64,000 nt of DNA from Casuarius casuarius. Taxonomy: Eukaryota > Chordata > Aves > Casuariiformes > Casuariidae. The notes under the pieces were generated by a model, which worked only from the letters and a program-made list of their open reading frames with translations, searched no databases and was not told where the DNA came from. The position numbers and the translations under genes were made by a program. Within the stretch, counting starts at the first letter, position 1, and every line of letters begins with the position of its first letter. Location: assembly GCA_003342895.1 (NCBI GenBank), contig PTFA01000029.1, positions 2,417,951 to 2,481,950 on the forward strand, in the 5' to 3' direction. Of this stretch, positions 48,399 through 58,870 are shown piece by piece.

Positions 48399-51300
48399 TT
48401 TTGAGCAGCACCCAAACCTGAGGTACAGCCTAACAAGGTAGGCATGTATCTCGCATCTTAAGGGCTCTCCAGCAGATATTGTAGCTTTGTGTTTTCTTAG
48501 GCAAACTTCAGTTGTATTGGTGCTGGAGTCGGGTTTGTAAGCATAAGCACAGCGCTGAATGTGCTGCAGAGTTTGTCATCATTAATACATTTGTGTTGAC
48601 ATGAAACCACAGATCCTTGTCCAGGCTCTCTCCAGGCCAGTGGAGAGAGCAGAGGCATGCGTGTGCGCCCTGCAGGCTCCTCGGCCACCACGCTTGGCAG
48701 AGCTTCCACAAGCGGACAACAAAGCAGGACCAAAAGCGACAAGCGCGCTTCTCTCTCCCGGCCTTCACAGGGCGCTGTGAAGTCAAGGCTCCTCTTCGGG
48801 GAAGGGAAGTGAACAAACCCCCAAACGGACGCTACCTAGGGACACTAACACAGCCCTAAGCTGTGCCACTGCAAGAGGGACGGAGGCAGGCAGGCTCGCT
48901 CTCTTTCCCCCTAAGTCAGCACAAACGGCCACAGAGCCACGTGACAGCCGGAGCAGGGAATCTACCTGGGCTAAAAAAAGCCTAACCCAGCAACACAGCA
49001 GTGAGCGTTAATCAGTTCCCAATTTTCTACCACATACCTAAGAAACAAGGAAGAGGAAAGAGAAGCTCGGGGCAGGCAGGACGCCTCCCCTCAACTAGAG
49101 CGCTGCGGCACGCTGCTGCCATAAGAGCTGCCTGCGGAGCTACAGCATAAATGAAGGACGGGGAAGGCCCCTGGTGCCAGGCAGCAGGGTGAGAAAACCC
49201 AGCCACCTGCACAGAGCCCAGCACTGCCGCTGCACGTCTCTTCTCCACACTAGAGATGAAACATGCCAGAATAAACCCAGGGAGAGCCGAGGCCTCTCAG
49301 AGCCACCAATCACTCTGTCACCTGTGTTTCCTTCTGTGCAACGCAGCGGTGCCAGCTCCCACTTGAGTTTCTGCACTCGGGAGCTGCCGCGTCCGGCGGC
49401 TCTCCCCAAGGAGGCATGTTCCAGCGGTGGCTGGGAGCCATTCAAGAGCTGCTCTACACTTCCCTTTTGGCACCTATACCGACCCCTCCGAGAGACGATC
49501 CTAGTCTCCTGCCGATGCCAAGACACGCTTTATTCCCAGTTCCCTCCTCCCAGGGGCAGGGGGGAGCTCTGCCAGGAGGGCTCCAGCTTTCTTCCTTCTC
49601 CATAGCCCTTTCAAGAGCCTCAGGGGTGATTTTTTGTTGTTGTTGCTGTTAGCACAAGGCATTTGAGAGCTATCAAAGACCTCCGTGAGCTCCGCAGAGG
49701 GCAGAACATGCTGTCACATATCACGGTTTGAGAGCACTGCAACGCACGTCATGAAAAGCGGGAATTTGCAGTCAGTAAGTTCCTCCATCAGTTAAAACAG
49801 CAAAAGGTAACTCAGAAAAGTAAGGCCACCGCCTGGTGCTTGATACAGATACATACTTCTACACCTTCTTTGGAAGGCAAGCATCAGCAAATCACCTTAA
49901 GTTTAAAAACCATTTCCCAGAGAAGTATGGGGCATTCTGCAGGTGCTGATCCTTTTAGGAAGCAACAAGTAAAAAAAGATTTCCAGACCTAAACAATATA
50001 TTTCTTTAACACTTAAAGTTTACACAATTAAGACTGAAATTCCCAAGGTACATGGTGGCAACACTCCCACCTACAAAGGCCACTGCATTACTGACAGCAC
50101 TTACTGATCCTTCCATATCTGGTATTAACTCATCTTCAAATCCCATATTGCAGGATGGAAAAAAAAAAAAACCACAGAAACCCCCACACACTAAGCAGCA
50201 CCCTTTCATTTTAATGTAATCCTCAACACTACATATAAAATTTGCATTGTATAATACTCAGAGGTGCATGGGTTTTATTGTTTGGGGAAGAGCTGGAGCT
50301 AGTGTATAAGTAGCTAGCAGCTGAATATTGCTATATGCAGTTTTGTACGCTTCCAGCAAAGTAAGATTAAAAAAGTGCTCCCATTCCCAACTCTATTTGT
50401 TTTATCCATGCAGTCCTTATACTTATCACAGAGTAAAAACCCCTGTTTACAGTACCCACGATGACTGTTAAACAAAATAAGACAAGGGAGGCGCTGGCTC
50501 CCATAGTTGGAAAAACTTGCTCTAACTGGTTCATTGATATTACTCAGACTCATACTGCAATTGTAAATGTACAGCTGCACTACAGCAAAATGCTTATGTG
50601 ACACAAAAGAACTCGAGCAACATTGGAGAGAGAAGAAAAGCTTTTTCCACCCTCCTTCCCTGTCGGTGGCACGAGCGTCTCGAGCAGCAACTGGGAGACG
50701 CTGGGCGAACATCTCTGCTGCCTTCTGCATGCGACTTGCCCCAGGTCAGCAGATAACGCTCGTGACCTGCCTCAGCGTAGTAGCTGGCACCTCATTGAAA
50801 TCCCATCGTTGTACACACCGTAGCAGCACTATACGTAGCAGAACATTTTAAACTGGAATTCTGCAAGTTAGGGGACATTTTTAATTAAGAAGTTATAAAT
50901 TAAGCAGCGGTTAGCTCTTCCTATCCATGCCTACACCCGACTGACACTATAATCTATATGCAAATAAAGTTCTGAGGGCATTTTGGTATCCGTCTAGGGA
51001 AACAAAGGCTACTATTTAGGTTTCTCTGCGGAGCGGCAGCACTGGAAATGCAGAGCAAAGGGGCCTTATTGCCTCAGAGTAACTGTAGGTGCTGCGCTAC
51101 AGAAAAAACAGAAAATAGAGCATTGCACATTACAAGTGTGAAAGATGTTGCTTTAAAATTACCCAGTTAAAGATTAATCATCCAGCAATGATTACAAAGG
51201 TCACTTCGCAGTGATAAAAATTATTACCATTAGAAGAGCTGGAAAAGAAAATGTGAAAAACGTGATAGTAATAGTTTCCCTTTTCTAAGTAAAGAAGTTC

Positions 51301-52003
51301 AACCCCTACTAAGTCTGAACTTCACATCTTTGCTTTTTAATTTGTTTGTTTTAAAATCATATCTGCTCCAAGATGCCTTTTCAGTTTAAGAGCTAGCAAT
51401 AAAGCCAGAGCTGTGGCCTACATTTTGCCCACAGCCCAGGCCAGACCGAACAATAAAGCCAGAGCAGATGTTGAGGCCTCGCCTTGATTTTTTTTTTCCC
51501 CTGAATGAGTCCACTCATTCTTTCCTGCAAGCAGGTGGCACCAATGTGCAGCCATAGATGAGGTCTGAATAACTATACAAGCAAAAAGCCTTTCAATGTG
51601 TACTCTAGGTGTGTAAAATTATTTTTTATACACGCATGCAACCCCAGTCCAGGCTCTGCAGCCAGTTCTGCATGCACAAGCCCTGCAACCCGCACAGGAG
51701 CGGGAATTACGTTATCATAACACCCGAAGCATGAGCATACCCTCCTCAGCAGCGAGGAGCACACCTCTGCTAACCACCAACAGGCTTTTGTCTAGGCATG
51801 GCTGGGATTTTACACTGAAAGGGGAAAAGGTTTGAGTTGGTTTAAAGACACAGTTGAAGGATAAGATTAAGAGGTGAAAATGGATGTTTGGATAAGATTT
51901 TATAATAGATGGGCCTTGGAAAGACTTTTTAAAATGTTAAAAAAAAAAAAGTGAAAATCTTTAAAGAAGGAAAGCAAGTAACTGTATACTACAGCAATCC
52001 TGA

Positions 52004-52006
<3 letters not shown>

Positions 52007-52045
<39 letters not shown>
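52007..52045 (+). repeat. Mononucleotide G run, 39 bases
   Basis: An uninterrupted G run on the plus strand in the upstream intron; in the RCOR1 pre-mRNA it reads as 39 C. It creates false poly-Gly and poly-Pro frames on the two strands. Confidence 0.95.
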
Positions 52046-52049
<4 letters not shown>

Positions 52050-52199
52050 CACCACACAGATCCACGTGAAACCCTGCAGTCCACACATCAGGTGGCAGCT
52101 GCCGAGCACGCCCGCCCATCTGAAGTGCCTTTCTCCCCCCTCCAATATTATCAAGAGCAACCTCAACCTCCCTGGACCGTGGTTCAGACCTGCAGCAGC

Positions 52200-52345
52200 T
52201 CCAAAGCTCCACCAGATGAATGGGGACGGGGCAGACCGCCAGTGACAACGAAGGAGACCGCCACGTGTGGGGCCTCGGGGGTGCTGCGCTACCGCCCCGC
52301 ACCCCGTGATGCCACGTGGGGCCCGCGTGCCCCATGTCCTGCCAC
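52200..52345. promoter_or_regulatory. CpG-dense patch with two CACGTG E-box palindromes
   Basis: About sixteen CpGs in 150 bases, with CACGTG at 52262-52267 and 52313-52318 in related contexts (CCACGTGTGGGGC and CCACGTGGGGCC). Such sites bind bHLH-ZIP factors (USF, MYC/MAX) in vertebrates; function here is inferred only. Confidence 0.25.
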
Positions 52346-52989
52346 CAGCTCGGTGCGGCAGAAGCCAGGAAGCCCTATGGCAGGTGGGTCCCCCCTCCAC
52401 ACACACCACTGCTACCACATGCCACAAAACAAAGCAGGACCTTGAGAACCGTTTTAAAGTTTGTTAGAAATAAATAAATGTGCACGCACACAATTCGTTC
52501 CAAGAGCCAAGCAACAAACTGTTGGTTTCTGTTTAAGCAGTCTCTCACGATCCTGCCCCAACAAGAGGAGATTTCCTGCCTTCCCTCCAGACCATTCTTT
52601 CCCACTTTCATTTAGGTGACCAAGAAATCAGAGGCACGCCTACACGCATGCAAGAAATATCCAACTATAGAGTCTAAATACACAAAAAAGAGACAACAGT
52701 AACACAGCACGTCGCCCTCAAGAGCCACGTTTCATGGTGCCGACAAATATCTAGGCAAGGCCAAATCTATCCGAAGCCAAAAAGCTTACTGATGAAGGAG
52801 CAGAGATAAGGCAAACATCCTCCTCTCTTTCCACCATACCAGATTTTAATTCTGCTCCCTCCCCTGTCCCTTGACAGTCACCAACTCCTACACATGCAGC
52901 TCCACGCTCATGCAGTCTCCCATTTCTTTCCTAGCCAGCCCTCAGCTCTTCCTACCCGTTGTATGGGATCCTCTGTCATGTTCCCTTAC

Positions 52990-53470
52990 TCCCAGCAAGA
53001 AGAGCTATTCTAGCCCAGTCCTGCCCAGTACTCACTGACAGCACTTAGGAATAAAGTATGAGAGCAGGACAAGCAGAGAGAGACTCCCCAGCCTAGTGCT
53101 GTGTCTGCATCATTGGATTTAATGGCCCTTCATGGGAAGGGGGGGGGAGAGGGGGGGAGTCCATCAAATTGCCTAATCCCTTTTTGAACGCATTTATAAT
53201 TTTGGCATCTACAACATCCTGTGGCAGAGTGCTACAATTTAATTACATGTTTGTTGTCTGAAGAAGAACAAAGAGAGCCCATGCACACACTCCCTTCTCA
53301 GCTCTAGGGCTGCTACCCAGCCATTTCATTTGGTGGCCCCATTTCCTGGCTTATGAGAAGCAGAGAATAACTGTGCCCTATTCACCTCCTCCACGTCTCT
53401 GACTGCTTCACAGACCCTCCACCACACTCGTCTCAGCCCAGACTGTCTGCCTTGGAAAACAGATGACTAT
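52990..53470 (-). mobile_element. Ancient CR1-like LINE 3' fragment
   Basis: On the plus strand the stretch at 53165-53440 reads as the reverse complement of the CR1 3' region common in turtle, crocodile and bird genomes. Recognisable pieces in order are ATCCCTTTTTGAA, ACAACATCCTGTGGCAGAG, a TTTAATTACATG block, GTCTGAAGAAGAA, CCATTTCATTTGGTGGCCCC, GGCTTATGAGAAG and CTCCACGTCTCTGACTG. TCTAGCCCAGTCCTG near 53010 probably belongs to the same element. The copy is 5'-truncated, without intact coding sequence, and its divergence suggests an old insertion. Recognition is from memory; the subfamily cannot be named and the left boundary is soft. Confidence 0.72.
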
Positions 53471-53983
53471 TCTGTCTCTCCCTATATACAGGAGGAGCTC
53501 CAAGAAGCACGTACACATGGGGAAGGAATGGAAGTGGGGCACAACCTGAACGGTATACGGTGTTCAAGAAGAGGGTACACCACAGGATTTATAAAACATG
53601 CCATAATGAGGCTCCGTTTTCTTTTCAGATGCTTTCATAACAGCTTTCAACAATACTCTTGCCTTTTCACGATTACCATCGAGTTGATGAAAAAGCCACT
53701 ACGACTCCCAAGATCTTTATCTGGAAAGGGAACAGCTGATTTAGAGACCACTACTGTATACATGTAGTTAAGGGCTGTTCCACCCCCATCCCCCCCCAAA
53801 TATTAACTTAGCCCATAACAACAAGTGTCACCTTTCATTTTTATTGCCATGCTGTCACAAGACTGAAGGGGCTGCCCATTCTCCCCGTTGAGCATCGACA
53901 CTCCCCCATTACCCCCTCCCCGCTCTTGCATACTCCTCCTTTACACTGTGACAAAAGGACAACTTAGCTGTTAATAGTTTTTT

Positions 53984-53991
53984 TGTTGTTG

Positions 53992-54022
<31 letters not shown>

Positions 54023-54039
54023 GCAACGGGGGGGGGGGG
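53984..54039 (+). repeat. GTT/T11-A19-G12 compound tract
   Basis: A T/GTT tract ends in T11 (53992-54002), abuts A19 (54003-54021), then GGCAAC and G12 (54028-54039). The T and A blocks are self-complementary with no spacer. Confidence 0.92.
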
Positions 54040-56181
54040 TGGAAATCAAGATCTGTCATTTGAAATGGAGACTACACAAGAGCTGTTTTATTCGAAGAGT
54101 GAGAAGTGCACAGTGGCTCCTCTACAACGCCAGGCTCCAGGACACCTCCGGCTTCCCGGAACTACTTCCCCCAGAGGAAAACATGGTGCAAGGAGCAAAA
54201 AGTCAGAGGGTTTCACAGACCTCACAGCTCCGCCATCTCCTTTCCAGTTAAAGCAGCAAAGCTGGAACAGGAATCGGGGAGGGGAACAGAGCTTTTATTT
54301 CTGCTCAGGAAGATACACCCAGCTTTAGAAAGCACTGAACCACCTTATTCATAGAACAGATCTGCAGTTTCCCCGTAAAGCTTCAAACTTGGCCTCATAG
54401 GCCTGCACAAGCATTGGCAACCCAAACATGCAGCATTTTACTCATCTTTCCCACACACTAAGGACCAGCTGGCCTGTTTCTATTGCCCAATGCAAGAGGA
54501 AAAAAAAAAAATAGTAGTCTCAAGTGTTAGCAAAGCAGATAGATTACTTTTTGATATTTTTAGCAACACCTCTTCCCTTCCCACCCCTCCAAAGTTCACA
54601 TGACAGCATCCTTCTGAGATAGCTTACACCGGTAAGTGGAAGTAAGGAGTGCCTAGAAAGTGCCAGTGTTATAACATGCAGATCTCTGCTTAACAAAAAG
54701 TGACTTTTATTTTTTCATCACATTTCAAGAAGTCTTTGCCAACGGATAATCAAAAGCAGATCTGACTAACTAGATCCTGGAGTCCAACAAGTACGGGGTG
54801 TGGGCACTTCTCTTCCTCCCCTCCCCAGCATCTTAGGAGTTCAGAAAAATCATAACCAGCTACGCTTGAAGGCTTATAGATGAAGGCTGCTGGAGAACGC
54901 ATCATTCACTGTTAGCGTTTGGAAAGACAGCATTGTGAAGGACATGCACATAGGATGCTCTGGTGTCTCAGCCTGGACAAGAATCCACCAAAAAGGTCAA
55001 ACGAGAGAGAAATGTCATTTTGTTGTACTCCTGCAGTACCAAATCACTTTGCACAGCAGAATGAGTCAATCAGCAACAGCTAAACTGTTACTCTTTTAAA
55101 GTTGGGTCAAATACCAACACTTTCGAAGGCCGTAAGCAGACAAGCCATAGTGCTAAAACCCATCACATTAACGCTGTAGTTTGCTGCACTTCCTTGCTGG
55201 AGGTGACACCCTCAAAGATGAGCAGAATTAGACCCTGTAAGCACTCTCAGGATCCGAGCCGCCTTCAGGGGAGTCCTACCTTTTTAATGGCTGGCTGATT
55301 CCCACCACCCACCCCCAGCTACCCACAAGGCCCCCTCTGCAGTGATGGCTCACTTCTTTAACAGCTGCCGAAACAAAATGTAACAGCAAGTTAAGACTCA
55401 AGGCCAAACTATTCACCCCGATGCTTGGGCTGCAACTTGCAGTGGTTCAACCATGGCAGCAGCAGAAATATGAACTTCCAAGCTCAGGGTAGAGAGGTGG
55501 GGGCAAGGACCACAGCAGTCATCCCAAGGTAAACTGGCTCAGCTGGCAAAGTCAGTGCTACAACATAAGTCACCCACAGTAACGCAGTCAATGCTACCTG
55601 AAGCTAGTTTTGTAGAGATCATGCAAGCGGCTCAGCTGGCAGAGTGGTAGAGACAGTAACCTCCGACAAGGAGGCACAAGCTTCCTCTACCAACGCAGCA
55701 GTCTCCAGACAGACACCTGTGCTCAGGCCAATGTAAGCGTAAGAGAAGCTTATATAGCAGATCCCACCCAGCAATCTGAGTCATGCACCAATGTGGTGCG
55801 CAAGTGAAATCAACAGGGCTGCGAACATGCCCAGTTTAACCCACACAAATCCGACTTTCAAACATCTGTGACAGTTATATATCCTCCTCTCACCCCCATC
55901 CGTGACAGCCTTCCAGGACTTTATCCTCGCAATACCCCTACCAGCATATGAGAGCTATTAGCAACAGGCACTAAAGCTGAGTGCCTGGCTCATGGGAAGC
56001 TGAGCCAGGTTTCCTGGGCCCTGCATTAGTGCCCTCGCTACAGGACATCCTTCCCCATCATCCCACTCGCAGAAATGCTGAAATCAAACAAGAACCCATA
56101 AATAATATATTTAATATTTCAAATCAGTTTTTTAAAATTCCGATCTGCTTCCAGCTCTTTGAAAGCGACGGTTGTACTCGG

Positions 56182-56270
56182 TAGCTTGCAAACTCCTCAA
56201 GACACAGACAGTCCCTTTTTGTTCCATCTGCACAGGCCCTAGCTCAACAGAGTACTGGGTACTGTAAGGA
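56182..56270 (+). repeat. Ancient amniote repeat relic, L2/MIR-like 3' tail
   Basis: The stretch reads GCTTGCAAACTCC, then ACAGTCCCTTTTTGTTCC, GCACAGGCCCTAGCTCAACA and GTACTGGGT. This resembles the conserved reptile/amniote repeat tail of the form 'gtaagctctttggggcaggga...ctttttgttctgt...gtacagcacctagcacaatggggtcctgg'. It is strongly diverged and has no coding potential. Class assignment (L2/CR1-clade tail or a SINE using it) is uncertain. Confidence 0.55.
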
Positions 56271-57731
56271 TAATATTAATACCCCAAAACAAAGTCGGAT
56301 CTAACATGCCCTTGAAACGCAGGCAACTCATGAAAGTTACTGGACGTTTTTCCTACAGATTTCACAAGTTTGTTTCTTCCCTGTCTCTGACAAACTTGAA
56401 GACATTTTAGTAAGGGCTATATTTAAAATACACATAACAATCATAATGGACCCTATAATTTTGTTTTTAGTCTTTTACTAAAACTCAGACTTTATCCAAA
56501 ACAAATTTCCTGGTTTCTCTCCCTCTTTCCTTCGCCTTCAAAAGGCTCAGAACTAGTTTGTCTTGCACCTACATTAACTTCAGAGCAAGAAAGCTGTAAG
56601 ATAGCTACAAGAGTGACTAAACCCTTAGATCATCATTGCTCCGCAGCAAACGGTGCCTTGCCCTCAACCTGCGTTGCTGTTCTCCTCATACTCCCACCTC
56701 ACACTGAACATAAGTGACCCTAAAAGGTACCAAGTAACAGCGCACCAAACCTTGGAGAACACACGCTCTCTCCAAGGGGCAGCAGCAAGCGCACTAGCAG
56801 CTCAGTGGGCCAGAAGCACAGGAGGGGGACACACAGCCCTGCAAATACACTGGATTTTCCCGAGATGCCTTTCCTTTAGGATTAGGAGCGTTCCTTCCGC
56901 AGTGCCAGTATTTGCATACCGCAGCATTTACAAAGAAATCAATTAGGACACAAGAAGGTGAACACGAAAGAGACCAGTAATGCTTGGGGCACTCCACCAA
57001 AAAGCACACCGCTTTCTGCTCTGCTTAGATGCTTCAGGGAAAAGCAAACCAGCTAAGACTATAAGCGTATAACACACACTCCCCTTCCCCTCCCCACTTA
57101 ATGAAGAGGGCAGAAGTTTGCGGAAATAAGGCCTCACAAGCACTCTGAGACACAGCAGCCACGTGGCGAGCATCAGGAGCAGAGCTCGCATAAAGAGCCA
57201 ACAGGCAGCACAGAACAGAGGGGAGAGGGCTGGAAGAGCCCACGCAGCCAGGGGAAGGGGGAAGGGGAAACCAAGCCTTATTCCCAGGCCCTCGCTACAG
57301 GGAAGAGAGCGCCACAGGGGCCAAGGAAGGCTAAGCAGATAAGAAACCAGAGAGAAGGCCAGCCTGGCCGGGTAGATAAATGAAGGATCCAAGACTGTGC
57401 TGGGAGGAGAAGAGTGCGGTTTGGTAGAAAGACAAGGGTGGAACCTGCTTTGGCTCTACCCTGGGAGGAGGAGGAGGAAGAGAAGGAGGAGGGGAAGCTG
57501 CCGGGCAAAGCAAATGAAGTCGGTTTGCAAAGCATTTACCTGCACTGTAGCACGTCTCTTCCACTACTGCAGCAAGGTCCTCCCTCACATACACTTTGAT
57601 ACATAGCCACAGAATTAACATCATTTTACTGTGTTCAGGGCCATTAGTCTTTCCAATCTGAGGACTGAGATCCTATTCAGCACTTAAATGCCTCTTTATT
57701 GAGGCTGAAAATTCTTCAGTTTTCTCCGGTT

Positions 57732-57770
57732 AAAAAAAAAAAAAACAAAAAAAAAACCAAAAAAAAACCT
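57732..57770 (+). repeat. A-rich low-complexity tract
   Basis: Poly-A interrupted by single C and CC. Confidence 0.88.
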
Positions 57771-58374
57771 TTTAGATTTGTTTAATTCATGCTCAGAGCA
57801 AAACAACCCCTCTCCTTCTCTCCAAAAACCCTCAAAGTAGTCACAGAGTGTCCTTGCCTGTGCAAGTGCCTTTCCCACAAATTATACAACAGGAACGGCC
57901 AGTCCCAGCAGCTGTTTGGTAGGAATACAGCTGTGCCTCCTCAGTCATCAGTTATGCTGCCCCACACTGTGCCAGGCAAATTCAAAATGTGGCTGCCAAG
58001 CTCCTATTCTTTATCCAGTGACCACTGGATAACTCCATAAAAGCATCCAGCTCTACTCAGGGCATCATACGGAGCTCCAGGCTCAAGGAGGCATTACACA
58101 CTTGTTCCTGTCCTCCTCTGTCCAATGCTACTAACTTGACCACTCAGGAGCGCTTTCTCCACACCATCACCTTCCAGCCTCAATGACCCAAGCAACCCCT
58201 CTCTTGTTCTGCCACCAGAAAGTCTCTTCAAATCCAAACCTCAGCGCCCCTACTTACAGAAAAGTGTGTAATGGGGTGTCACACACATCCATACAAAAAC
58301 TTAGCAGCAACAAGAACAAGGCAGCAGGGGAAACAAAACACACAAGGATGTAAATAAAGAGAACTGAGAGCCTC

Positions 58375-58387
58375 GGGGGGGGGGGGG
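58375..58387 (+). repeat. G run, 13 bases
   Basis: Uninterrupted G13 after CCTC. Confidence 0.9.
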
Positions 58388-58804
58388 ACTGTGCTTAGAA
58401 GAGCAAAGTTGTAAGAGACTGAGAAGCTAAAGGATGCTAAGGTCACTGGGCCTTCAAAGGGAAGACTGTGTACAGAGCACCTGGGAGACCATAACAGCCT
58501 GCAGGCTGGAGCAGAGAAAAGCAGAGAGGCACTGGCACCAGCGAGGAAAGCTGAGTGTCGAAGAACACTGCCTAGCAAGGCAGGCCTCACCACTTAACAC
58601 CTTCCTCACCAGGAAAGCTGTGTCTCCTTTTCTTTTCCATCCTGGCCTACACATTCTCCATAACACTCCCAGAGCAAGCTATGGTATTTACTGAAAGACA
58701 ACAGTTTTCCCTGATATCTGGATTTCCACAGGCTACTACTTCAAGTAGAGTCTGCTACCTAAAAGACAGACTACTAGGTGAGGACCAAAGAGTGATTAAC
58801 AACC

Positions 58805-58870
58805 ACCGTACTTGGCACGGCTGAGCTCCGATCCATGACTGGGACTTGTAGATGCTATTGCAATACAGAT
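58805..58870 (+). repeat. Second relic of the same ancient tail repeat
   Basis: The segment TTGGCACGGCTGAGCTCC, then GATCCATGACTGGGACTTGT and AGATGCTATTGCAATACAG, matches the later part of the tail repeat ('agcacaatggggtcctggtccatgactggggctcctaggcgctaccgcaatacaaat'). It partly overlaps the consensus portion seen at 56182, so the two are more likely separate copies than halves of one element. Confidence 0.55.

Noticed and set aside
51900..52445. Open frames of 164 (plus) and 175 (minus) codons with long poly-Gly or poly-Pro
   Set aside because: Produced by translating the G39 run; both strands and several frames stay open for the same trivial reason.
55620..55700. Possible tRNA gene at the A-box-like motif
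   Set aside because: No B-box, no cloverleaf with acceptor stem and no terminator at the right distance; kept only as a finding about an A-box-like relic.
57660..57706. CCTATTCAGCACTTAAATGCC resembling a reptile 'cattcagcaaagcacttaagcacatgctt' repeat
   Set aside because: Too short and too diverged to support from memory alone.
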